In this document: positions 1-7,103 of the stretch, in pieces
How positions within the stretch are numbered: the first letter of the stretch is position 1
Layout: each line of letters begins with the position of its first letter
NCBI GenBank assembly: GCA_023229545.1
Contig: JALNZB010000029.1
Location: 11,448-42,960 of the forward strand
DNA length: 31,513 nt
Direction: 5' to 3'
Source: Sulfuritalea sp.
GTDB taxonomy: Bacteria > Pseudomonadota > Gammaproteobacteria > Burkholderiales > Rhodocyclaceae
Notes under the pieces: generated by a model
What the model saw: the letters and a program-made list of their open reading frames with translations, nothing else
Told to the model about the DNA's origin: nothing
Databases searched by the model: none
Translations under genes and position numbers: made by a program

Positions 1-234
1 GTCGCCTCACAGGCCATAAGCGGTCAGCTTCGAATTGGTTTTTGGCACGGCCTAACATGCGCGGCGGTTTGCCTTCCCCTCTGACCCGCCGAGCGAGGAA
101 GGTTCGCCGGGAGTTGTCCGGTCGCGTTGTCCGACGACGGCCGTTTTTTGGCCGGCTAGTTTAGCGACCGGCCCGGCGGGCCTTCCGCAGCGAGGGTAGC
201 CCGCAGGGCCGGGGCGGCGGGGCGTGCTTCTTTG

Positions 235-264
235 CCTACTTTCTTGCACGAGCAAGAAAGTAGG
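235..264. repeat. Perfect 13-bp inverted repeat with 4-nt loop
   Basis: The arm CCTACTTTCTTGC (235-247) and its exact complement (252-264) flank ACGA. This kind of CTTTCTTGC/GCAAGAAAG palindrome is widespread between genes in betaproteobacteria, usually in many copies. It has no T-run, so it is not a classical terminator. Confidence 0.8.
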
Positions 265-315
265 TCGCCCGCCGGGGCGAGTCCCGGCATCTCCCTTGCG
301 AAGGAAAACCTGAAT

Positions 316-340
316 AGTCGGCGCTGGCGCTACGGCGACT
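316..340 (+). repeat. Dispersed 24-bp repeat, copy 1
   Basis: It reads AGTCGGCGCTGGCGCTACGG followed by CGACT. It is intergenic, 40 bp past the ffh stop codon. It shares the invariant AGTCGGCGCT with the seven other copies in this window. Confidence 0.8.
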
Positions 341-379
341 TAAAGGCGTGGTTCGACAAGCTCACCACGAACGGGAAAG

Positions 380-1735
380 TTACCGCATTCCCGGCAACAT
401 CCCCTTCATCCCCCGCATCATCTTCGCCATTCCGCCCTTGGTGAACTGCTTCATCATCTTCTGCGTCTGCTCGAACTGATTCAGCAGCCGATTGACTTCC
501 TGCACCGATACCCCCGCCCCGGTGGCGATGCGCCGCTTGCGATTGGCCTTGATGATTTCGGGCTTGCTGCGCTCCGTCGGTGTCATGGAATTGATGATGC
601 CTTCGAGCCGCCGCACCGATTTTTCTTCCATGCCACCGCCGGCCTTTTGCGCCATGGCGCTGAACTGCGCCGGCAGTTTGTCGAGCATCGCCGTCATGCC
701 GCCCATCTTTTTCATCTGGCCGATCTGGTCCTTGAAATCGTTGAGGTCGAAGCCCTTGCCTGACTTCATCTTCTTGACGAATTCCTGCGCCTTGTCCTGA
801 TCGACGCCGCGCTGCGCTTCCTCGACCAGACCGAGAATGTCGCCCATGCCGAGGATGCGCGAGGCCATGCGTTCGGGATGGAATTCCTCCAGCCCGGTGA
901 GCTTTTCGCCGACGCCGGCAAACTTGATCGGCTTGCCGGTGACATGACGCACCGACAGCGCCGCGCCGCCGCGCGAATCGCCGTCAAGCTTGGTCAGGAT
1001 GACGCCGGTTAGCGGCAGCGCTTCGTTGAAAGCCTTCGCCGTATTCACCGCGTCCTGGCCGAGCATGGCATCGACCACGAACAGGGTTTCGATGGGATTC
1101 AGCAGGGCGTGCAGGTCCTTGATCTCGGCCATCATCGCTTCGTCGATGGCGAGACGCCCGGCGGTGTCGACGAAGATCACGTCGTAGTAATGCCGCTTGG
1201 CGTAGTCCAGCGCCGCCGCCGCTATGTCAGAGGGTTTTTGCCCACCCGAGGAGGGAAAGAAGTCGATCCCGGCCTGGGCCGAAACGGCTTTCAACTGCTC
1301 GATGGCGGCGGGACGATAGACGTCGCAACTGACCGTCAGCACTTTCTTTTTTTGCCGTTCCTTGAGCCACTTGCCGAGCTTGGCCGTGGTGGTGGTTTTG
1401 CCGGCGCCCTGCAAACCCGACATCAGGATCACGGCCGGCGGCTGCGTGGCAAGATTGAGGCCGACGCTGGCGCCGCCCATCAATTCGGTCAATTCCCGAT
1501 GCACGACGCCGACCAGCGCCTGGCCGGGACTGAGCGAGCCGATGACTTCCTGCCCGAGCGCCTTTTCCTTGACGCGGGCGATGAAGTCCTTGACCACCGG
1601 CAGCGCCACGTCGGCTTCGAGCAAGGCCATGCGCACTTCGCGCAGCATGTCGGAGATGTTGTCGTCGGTCAGGCGAGCCTGTCCGCGCAGATTTTTTACG
1701 ACTCGACCGAGGCGTTGAGTGAGGTTGTCTAGCAT
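380..1735 (-). CDS. ffh: Signal recognition particle protein Ffh
   Basis: This is the SRP54 GTPase, which binds signal sequences of nascent membrane proteins together with 4.5S RNA and docks at FtsY. It has 451 residues, the usual length. The N-terminal helical domain is followed by the NG GTPase with P-loop GLQGAGKT at residues 107-114, DTAGR at 190-194 and TKLD at 248-251. The methionine-rich M domain ends in a run of Met/Gly/Lys. The start was placed at ATG 1735 (MLDNLTQRLG), where family homology begins; an upstream in-frame ATG at 1792 would add 19 unrelated residues and overlap ypjD. No strong Shine-Dalgarno sequence is visible. The gene is divergent from ypjD across only 47 bp, so the two promoters must share that gap. 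No 4.5S RNA gene was seen in the window. Confidence 0.97.
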   Translation of the reverse strand: MLDNLTQRLGRVVKNLRGQARLTDDNISDMLREVRMALLEADVALPVVKDFIARVKEKALGQEVIGSLSPGQALVGVVHRELTELMGGASVGLNLATQPPAVILMSGLQGAGKTTTTAKLGKWLKERQKKKVLTVSCDVYRPAAIEQLKAVSAQAGIDFFPSSGGQKPSDIAAAALDYAKRHYYDVIFVDTAGRLAIDEAMMAEIKDLHALLNPIETLFVVDAMLGQDAVNTAKAFNEALPLTGVILTKLDGDSRGGAALSVRHVTGKPIKFAGVGEKLTGLEEFHPERMASRILGMGDILGLVEEAQRGVDQDKAQEFVKKMKSGKGFDLNDFKDQIGQMKKMGGMTAMLDKLPAQFSAMAQKAGGGMEEKSVRRLEGIINSMTPTERSKPEIIKANRKRRIATGAGVSVQEVNRLLNQFEQTQKMMKQFTKGGMAKMMRGMKGMLPGMR

Positions 1736-1782
1736 GAATGGAAGAGAGAAAGAAAAATGAGGGCTTGGTGTAGACTTCGCCG

Positions 1783-2607
1783 ATGCCCGCAATCTTAATG
1801 CATCCGCTCGCCGCGATCCTCTATGCCGGATTGGCGGTACATCTCTGGCGCACCCGCTGGCGCGGACCCGCGCTCGACCAGCCGACGGGCGGACTTAAGT
1901 TTGTCGAGAGAAGCCTGTTGCTGCTGGCGCTGGTTGCGCATGCCATTAGCCTGCGCATGGCGATTTTCGACGGCAGCAGTCTGCGCTTTGGCTTTGCCAT
2001 CGCGCTTTCGGTGATGCTTTGGCTGGCCATTGCACTGTACTGGATCGAGAGTTTCTACGCCCGCATGGACGGTCTACAGGTTATCGGTCTACCGGCGGCA
2101 GCCGTGGCAGCGATGTTGCCGGCGCTGTTCTCCGAGGCCCATGTGTTGACCAACGCCGGCTCGATGGCCTTTCGCCTGCATTTCCTGACGGCCATGCTGG
2201 CCTACAGTCTGTTTACGCTGGCGGCCCTGCACGCCCTGCTGATGACGGCGGCTGAAAAGGGCCTGCATCGCGGTCGCATCTCGCCGCTGCTGGCGGGCTT
2301 GCCGCCCTTGTTGACCATGGAGGCGCTGCTGTTCCGCCTGATCCATGTCGCCTTCGTCCTGCTTACATTGACGCTGATTTCGGGCGTGTTCTTCTCCGAA
2401 ACCCTGTTCGGCAAGGCGCTGAGTTTCAATCACAAGACGATATTCGCCATTCTGTCCTGGCTGATTTTTGCCGCGCTGCTGACGGGTCGTCACCTGCGCG
2501 GCTGGCGCGGGCGCGTGGCATTGCGCTGGACGCTGGCCGGCTTCGGCGCCTTGTTGTTGGCCTATGTCGGCAGCCGCTTCGTGCTTGAGGTAATCCTCGG
2601 CCGCTGA
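1783..2607 (+). CDS. ypjD: YpjD/CcsA-like inner membrane protein
   Basis: This is a polytopic membrane protein of 274 residues with about eight hydrophobic segments. It belongs to the cytochrome c assembly (CcsA/HemX-like) family by its overall pattern and by conserved histidines in the later helices (for example RLHFLTAML and RLIHVAFVLL). In enterobacteria the same gene stands between ffh and the CNNM protein gene yfjD/corB, which is exactly the arrangement here. Its biochemical role is not settled. The context points to Mg-related membrane physiology rather than cytochrome assembly, since no other ccm/ccs gene is nearby. The start could be ATG 1783 or ATG 1798; neither has a good ribosome site. 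The stop codon overlaps the next ATG by one base (TGATG), which suggests translational coupling to corB. Confidence 0.85.
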   Translation: MPAILMHPLAAILYAGLAVHLWRTRWRGPALDQPTGGLKFVERSLLLLALVAHAISLRMAIFDGSSLRFGFAIALSVMLWLAIALYWIESFYARMDGLQVIGLPAAAVAAMLPALFSEAHVLTNAGSMAFRLHFLTAMLAYSLFTLAALHALLMTAAEKGLHRGRISPLLAGLPPLLTMEALLFRLIHVAFVLLTLTLISGVFFSETLFGKALSFNHKTIFAILSWLIFAALLTGRHLRGWRGRVALRWTLAGFGALLLAYVGSRFVLEVILGR

Positions 2608-3878
2608 TGGACGGGATTCCCCTATCCGCGCAGTTCTTTGCGCTGGCGGTGCTGCTGGGCTGTTCCGCATTCTTCTCCATAGCCGAAACCGCGATGATGG
2701 CGTCGAACCGCCACCGCCTGCGCCACCTGGCCAGCCAGGGGGATCGGGGAGCGAAGCTCGCCCTCGAACTGCTTGGCCGCACCGACAAGATGCTGGGCGT
2801 GATTCTGCTCGGCAACAATCTGCTCAACGCCGCTACCGCAACGCTGGTATCGGTCATCACCATCGAGCTGTTCGGCGAGGAGAAGTGGGCCTTGAGCGTC
2901 GGCACCTTGCTCGTCACCTTCGCCATTCTGGTGTTCGCGGAAATCACGCCGAAAATTCTTGGCGCGGCCCACGCCGACCGCCTGGCGCGAATACTGGCCT
3001 ACGTGATCTGGCCGCTGCTGCGCGCCGCCTATCCGATCGTCTGGTTCGTCAATCTGTTCGTCGGCGCCCTGCTCTGGCTGCTGCGCCTGAAACCAAAGGG
3101 GGGCGATGAAAACACCCGGTTAAGCGCCGATGAGTTGCGTTCCCTGGTGCTGGAATCCGGCCAATTCATCCCAAAGCAGCACCGTTCCATCCTGCTCAAC
3201 CTGTTCGAACTGGAACAACTGACCGTGGAGGACATCATGACGCCGCGCGGCGAGATCGAGTCCATCGATATTGCCGCGCCGATCGAGAGCATCAAGGCGC
3301 AACTGGCGACCAGTTTTCACACGCGGGTCGTGGTATTCGAGAACGACCCGACCAACATCATCGGTGTCCTGCATCAGCGACGGCTGCTGGCCTCGGCCTT
3401 TGCCGGAGAGGTCGACCAGGCGGTGCTGAGAGAACGCATGTCCGAGCCCTATTTCATTCCGGCGGCGACACCGATCTACACCCAGCTCCAGTTCTTTCGC
3501 GAAAACCGGCAGCGCATGGGGCTGGTGGTTGACGAATACGGCGAAATCGAAGGGCTGGTAACGCTGGAAGACATCATCGAGGAACTGGTCGGCAAATTCA
3601 CCACGCGACAGTCGGATTTTGGTGGCGCGTTGTCCTGGAACGATGATGGCGTGGTACTGGTGGACGGTGCGGCCAGTCTGCGGGAACTCAATCGCATGCT
3701 GGAGCTGGACTTTCCCCTGGATGGACCGCGTACCCTGAACGGGCTGATTGTCGAACATTTGCAGGACATCCCGGAAGTGGGCGTTTGCCTGCGGGCGGGT
3801 GGCGTGCCGATGGAAATCGTGCAAACACAGGATAGAAAAATCAAGGTGGTGCGGCTTCACCGCCCCGCCGGAGAGTGA
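2607..3878 (+). CDS. corB: CNNM/CorB-type transporter with CBS and CorC domains
   Basis: This 423-residue membrane protein belongs to the family implicated in Mg2+ (and Co2+) transport or efflux. An N-terminal CNNM (DUF21) domain has about four hydrophobic helices and covers roughly residues 1-150, including the NNLLNAATA and AEITPKILGA segments. A CBS pair spans about residues 190-320; the first CBS begins at EDIMTPR and the second contains GLVVDEYGEIEGLVTLEDI. A C-terminal CorC/HlyC domain follows from about 340. It starts on the last base of the ypjD stop codon, so the two genes form a tight operon. Synteny (ffh, ypjD, this gene) favours YfjD/CorB over other CorC paralogues. Transport direction cannot be told from sequence. 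Confidence 0.88.
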   Translation: MDGIPLSAQFFALAVLLGCSAFFSIAETAMMASNRHRLRHLASQGDRGAKLALELLGRTDKMLGVILLGNNLLNAATATLVSVITIELFGEEKWALSVGTLLVTFAILVFAEITPKILGAAHADRLARILAYVIWPLLRAAYPIVWFVNLFVGALLWLLRLKPKGGDENTRLSADELRSLVLESGQFIPKQHRSILLNLFELEQLTVEDIMTPRGEIESIDIAAPIESIKAQLATSFHTRVVVFENDPTNIIGVLHQRRLLASAFAGEVDQAVLRERMSEPYFIPAATPIYTQLQFFRENRQRMGLVVDEYGEIEGLVTLEDIIEELVGKFTTRQSDFGGALSWNDDGVVLVDGAASLRELNRMLELDFPLDGPRTLNGLIVEHLQDIPEVGVCLRAGGVPMEIVQTQDRKIKVVRLHRPAGE

Positions 3879-3932
3879 TACTCTGGGCATAGTCAGGGCG
3901 TAGAATGCCGAACATTCAAGCGGGAGAAGCCA

Positions 3933-5165
3933 ATGGCCACAGCGGGCAAGGCAGAAAAAAAGGACGGCCCAAAGGAACTCAGTTTTTCCTGGGAAGGCAA
4001 GAACAAGACGGGCAAGGTGGTTCGCGGCGAACTCAAGGCGGCCAGCGAAGCGGCGGCTAATGCCGCGCTGCGGCGGCAAGGCATCAACGTCACCAAGCTC
4101 AAGAAACAAAAATCGGGTTCGGGCGGCAAGGTTTCGGACAAGGACATCACGCTCTTCTCCCGCCAACTCGCCACCATGGTCAAGTCTGGCGTGCCGCTGC
4201 TGCAATCCTTCGACATCGTCGGCAAGGGCACCAGCAATCCGGCTCTGGCGAGATTGCTGTTCGCCATCAAGTCCGATGTCGAAACCGGCTCCAACCTCGC
4301 TTCCGCCTTTCGCAAGTATCCGATGTATTTCGATGCGCTGTTCTGCAATCTGGTCGAGGCCGGCGAGCAGGCCGGTATTCTCGACACGCTGCTGGATCGT
4401 CTGGCGACTTACAAGGAAAAAATCCAGGCGATCAAGTCGAAGATCAAGAGCGCCCTGACCTATCCAATCGCCATTCTCATCATCGCCTTTATCATCACCG
4501 CCGTGATCATGATTTTTGTGGTGCCCGCGTTCAAGAACGTGTTTGCCAGTTTCGGCGGCGAACTGCCTGCCCCGACGCAGATCGTGATCGCGATCTCCGA
4601 TTATTTCACCGCCAATTGGCACATCATGTTCGGCAGTATTTATGCGGTGATTTACGGCATTGGCCAGGCGTTCAAGCGTTCAGTGGCGTTGCAGATCGCA
4701 AAAGACAAAATTTCGCTGAAGCTGCCGGTTTTCGGCGATATGCTCGTCAAATCATCCATCGCACGCTGGACGCGCACCTTGTCCACCATGTTCGCCGCCG
4801 GCGTGCCACTGGTGGAAGCCCTTGATTCGGTCGGCGGCGCCGCCGGCAACTACGTCTACACCATGGGCACCAAGCAGATTCAGGCCGAGGTCAGCACGGG
4901 TTCCAGCTTGACGGTAGCCATGGAAAATTCAGGGTTATTCCCGCCGATGGTGACGCAGATGGTCGCCATCGGCGAAGAATCCGGCCAACTTGATTCGATG
5001 CTGGGCAAGACCGCCGACTTCTTCGAGGCCGAGGTCGACGAAGCCGTCGAAGCGCTTTCGAGCTTGATGGAGCCGATGATCATGGTCTTCCTCGGTATTC
5101 TCATCGGTGGCCTGGTGGTGGCCATGTACCTGCCGATCTTCAAGCTCGGTTCGGTGGTCAGCTAA
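3933..5165 (+). CDS. pilC: Type IV pilus inner-membrane platform protein PilC
   Basis: This is the GspF/PilC family platform protein of 410 residues. It is thought to link the assembly ATPase to the growing pilus in the inner membrane. Two T2SSF repeats are visible (about residues 70-195 and 275-398), each with the F-family pattern: LFSRQLATMVKSGVPLLQ in the first and WTRTLSTMFAAGVPLVEAL in the second. Three hydrophobic segments lie near 175-200, 225-245 and 380-402. A good ribosome site (GGGAGA) precedes ATG 3933. The ATPase gene pilB, normally next to pilC, is absent: corB lies immediately upstream. pilD follows after about 33 bp, so the pilus unit here is only pilC-pilD. Confidence 0.95.
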   Translation: MATAGKAEKKDGPKELSFSWEGKNKTGKVVRGELKAASEAAANAALRRQGINVTKLKKQKSGSGGKVSDKDITLFSRQLATMVKSGVPLLQSFDIVGKGTSNPALARLLFAIKSDVETGSNLASAFRKYPMYFDALFCNLVEAGEQAGILDTLLDRLATYKEKIQAIKSKIKSALTYPIAILIIAFIITAVIMIFVVPAFKNVFASFGGELPAPTQIVIAISDYFTANWHIMFGSIYAVIYGIGQAFKRSVALQIAKDKISLKLPVFGDMLVKSSIARWTRTLSTMFAAGVPLVEALDSVGGAAGNYVYTMGTKQIQAEVSTGSSLTVAMENSGLFPPMVTQMVAIGEESGQLDSMLGKTADFFEAEVDEAVEALSSLMEPMIMVFLGILIGGLVVAMYLPIFKLGSVVS

Positions 5166-5198
5166 GTTGGCTGCCGGGGTGGCAACTGAGCGTTGCGG

Positions 5199-6053
5199 AT
5201 GATCGCACTGCTCGCCGATCCGGCGGTGTTTGCTCTCGCCGCCGGAGTGCTCGGCCTGATGGTCGGCAGTTTTCTCAATGTCGTCATCCATCGCCTGCCG
5301 ATCATGATGGAGCGCGACTGGGCGGCACAGTGCGCGGAATTGAAAGGCGAGGCTCCGCCCGTCTTTGAAGCGCTTTCGCTGGCGCGGCCGCGTTCGCGTT
5401 GCCCGCAGTGCGGCCATTCGATCGGCGCGCTGGAGAACATTCCCGTCATCAGTTGGCTGCTGCTGCGCGGGCGATGCAAAGGCTGTGCCGCCCCTATTTC
5501 CATTCGCTATCCGCTGGTCGAAGTGTTGACCGGGTTGCTGTTTGCCTTTGCCGCCTGGCATTTTGGTTTTACCGCCGCAGGACTGGGCGCCTTGGTGTTT
5601 ATCGCGGCGCTGGTGGCCCTGACCGCTATCGATTTCGATACCCAGTTGTTGCCCGACGACATCACCCTGCCCCTGCTCTGGATTGGCTTGGCGCTCAATG
5701 CGTTCGGCGTTTACACGGACTTGAAGAGTGCCGTGATCGGCGCCATGGCAGGCTACCTGTCGCTGTGGTGCGTGTATTGGGCGTTCAAGCTCATCACCGG
5801 CAAGGAAGGCATGGGCTACGGTGATTTCAAGTTGCTGGCCGCGCTCGGCGCCTGGCTTGGCTGGCAGATACTGCCACTGACCATCCTGCTTTCCTCCTTC
5901 GTCGGCGCCGTGGTCGGCGTCGCCCTGATGGTCTTTGCCCGTCACGGTCGCAATGTGCCGATTCCATTCGGTCCCTACCTTGCCGCCGCAGGCGTCATTG
6001 CCCTGATCTGGGGCAAGACCCTGACTCGCGCCTATCTCGGCACCAACCTGTAG
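5199..6053 (+). CDS. pilD: Prepilin peptidase / N-methyltransferase PilD
   Basis: This inner-membrane aspartyl protease cleaves the leader of type IV prepilins and N-methylates the new N-terminus. It has 284 residues. The N-terminal GSFLNVVIHRLP motif and two CxxC pairs (CPQC 68-71, CKGC 93-96) mark the methylase/zinc region. The catalytic aspartates lie in AIDFDTQLLPDD (about 143-154) and GMGYGDFK (D209). Several transmembrane helices follow. An in-frame TTG two codons upstream (5193) is possible, but ATG 5199 is preferred. Many betaproteobacteria carry coaE and zapD after pilD; here neither follows. Confidence 0.95.
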   Translation: MIALLADPAVFALAAGVLGLMVGSFLNVVIHRLPIMMERDWAAQCAELKGEAPPVFEALSLARPRSRCPQCGHSIGALENIPVISWLLLRGRCKGCAAPISIRYPLVEVLTGLLFAFAAWHFGFTAAGLGALVFIAALVALTAIDFDTQLLPDDITLPLLWIGLALNAFGVYTDLKSAVIGAMAGYLSLWCVYWAFKLITGKEGMGYGDFKLLAALGAWLGWQILPLTILLSSFVGAVVGVALMVFARHGRNVPIPFGPYLAAAGVIALIWGKTLTRAYLGTNL

Positions 6054-6133
6054 GCCCTTGCAATACCGGCCCCCGGCCCCATTTCATTGGTGTCGGGATA
6101 GTGTGCCAGGGCCGGCGTGTCAAGGGCTTCGGC

Positions 6134-6139
6134 TATAAT
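6134..6139 (+). promoter_or_regulatory. Consensus -10 box upstream of the zinc-ribbon gene
   Basis: A perfect TATAAT lies 32 bp before the ATG at 6171. No good -35 hexamer is found 16-18 bp upstream, so this is only a candidate promoter for the 6171-8915 gene group. Confidence 0.4.
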
Positions 6140-6170
6140 CCCATCCTTTGCCAGAATACCGGAGAATTTC

Positions 6171-6437
6171 ATGCCGATTTACGCTTATCGCTGCACCGAT
6201 TGCGGCTTTGAGAAGGAAGTCATGCGGAAAATCAGCGATCCACTGTTGACCGTCTGCCCCCAATGCAAGGCCGAGAGCTTCGCCAAGCAACTGACCGCCC
6301 CCGGCTTTCATCTCAAGGGCAGCGGCTGGTACGCCACCGACTTCAAGGGCGGCGGCTGCAAGGCAGCCGCCGCCAAGAGCGACAATCCGCCTCCCTGCCA
6401 GGGCGGCACGGGTAGCTGCGCCGCGAACAACAGTTGA
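6171..6437 (+). CDS. FmdB-family zinc-ribbon protein
   Basis: This is a small protein of 88 residues with the FmdB/CxxC_CXXC_SSSS pattern. It opens MPIYAYRCTDCG and has a second knuckle, CPQC, about 20 residues later; the two CxxC pairs should bind one zinc. The C-terminal half is Gly/Ala/Lys-rich and low in complexity. The family is annotated as putative regulatory proteins, but its function is not established. The start at 6171 is set by the family N-terminus and by GGAG six bases upstream; an earlier in-frame start at 6117 adds an unrelated stretch. The stop overlaps the next gene's likely TTG start, so it is probably co-translated with the DUF502 protein and then aspS, an arrangement typical of betaproteobacteria. 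Confidence 0.88.
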   Translation: MPIYAYRCTDCGFEKEVMRKISDPLLTVCPQCKAESFAKQLTAPGFHLKGSGWYATDFKGGGCKAAAAKSDNPPPCQGGTGSCAANNS

Positions 6438-7069
6438 CCGCGTCTGTCTTGAAAAAGTATTTCATTACGGGACTGCTGATCTGGGTTCCGCTGGTGATCA
6501 CCGCATGGGTACTGTCGCTGATCGTCCGTTCCATGGATCAGTCCCTGCTGCTGCTGCCCCAAGCCATGCATCCCGAGCACCTGCTGGGTATGTACATTCC
6601 CGGCCTCGGCGCGCTGCTGACCCTGCTGGTGGTATTCCTCACTGGCCTGGTGACGACGAATATCGTCGGCCAGAAACTGGTGAGTTTCTGGGAAGGCGTG
6701 CTCGCTCGCATTCCGGTGGTGAAGTCGATTTACTACAGCGTCAAGCAGGTCAGCGACACATTGTTCTCGGGCAACGGTGTCGCCTTCCGCAAGGTTCTGC
6801 TGGTACGCTATCCGCATCCCGAGGCGTGGTCGGTGGCGTTCCAGACCGGACATCCGGCCCGCGATGTCGCCGACATGCTGCCGGAAGAACATGTCGGAGT
6901 CTTTATCCCGACCACGCCCAGCCCGGTCAATGGCTTCTTCTTCTTCGTCAAGAAACAGGATGTCATCGAGCTCGACATGAATGTCGACGAAGCCCTGAAA
7001 TACATCGTCTCCATGGGCGTTGTCGCCCCGCCCATGAGAAATCCTGGCGGGCGCGTCGAGAATCAGTAA
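6434..7069 (+). CDS. DUF502 family membrane protein
   Basis: This 211-residue protein has two N-terminal transmembrane segments (about residues 8-32 and 55-80). A soluble C-terminal domain carries the family landmarks IPVVKSIYYSVKQV, GVFIPTTPSPVNGFFFFV and a final EALKYIVSMGVV. The function of DUF502 is unknown. No ATG lies at the N-terminus: translation must begin at TTG 6434 (overlapping the upstream stop as TTGA) or at TTG 6449, giving the (M)KKYFITG start seen in relatives. It sits between the zinc-ribbon gene and aspS in an apparent operon. Confidence 0.88.
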   Translation: MTASVLKKYFITGLLIWVPLVITAWVLSLIVRSMDQSLLLLPQAMHPEHLLGMYIPGLGALLTLLVVFLTGLVTTNIVGQKLVSFWEGVLARIPVVKSIYYSVKQVSDTLFSGNGVAFRKVLLVRYPHPEAWSVAFQTGHPARDVADMLPEEHVGVFIPTTPSPVNGFFFFVKKQDVIELDMNVDEALKYIVSMGVVAPPMRNPGGRVENQ

Positions 7070-7103
7070 GGCCCCACGGGCCCATAACAAGTCCGGAAAA
7101 TCT

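Larger units (their letters stand above)
1..379. repeat. Gene-free left edge with hairpin-rich interspersed element
   Basis: No credible gene is seen here. The stretch is a chain of inverted repeats: an 8-bp stem 118-125/164-171 that encloses a 5-bp stem 138-142/150-154 with a T-rich loop, a GCGGGC/GCCCGC stem 176-181/199-204, and a perfect 13-bp stem 235-247/252-264 with the loop ACGA. Short open frames crossing it (for example 232-444, with a run reading FLHEQESRSPAG) look like the spurious translations commonly produced by REP-like intergenic elements in betaproteobacteria. The element lies downstream of ffh, so it may also act in transcript 3' end formation, but no clear U-tract terminator is present. 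A copy of the 24-bp dispersed repeat lies at 316-340. That this is a multi-copy genomic element is inference. Confidence 0.55.

Noticed and set aside
232..444. Plus-strand frame with FLHEQESRSPAG
   Set aside because: It is a translation of the palindromic element and runs into the ffh end.
3120..4622. 500-codon minus-strand frame across corB and pilC
   Set aside because: It spans two real genes in antisense and shows no protein-like domain.
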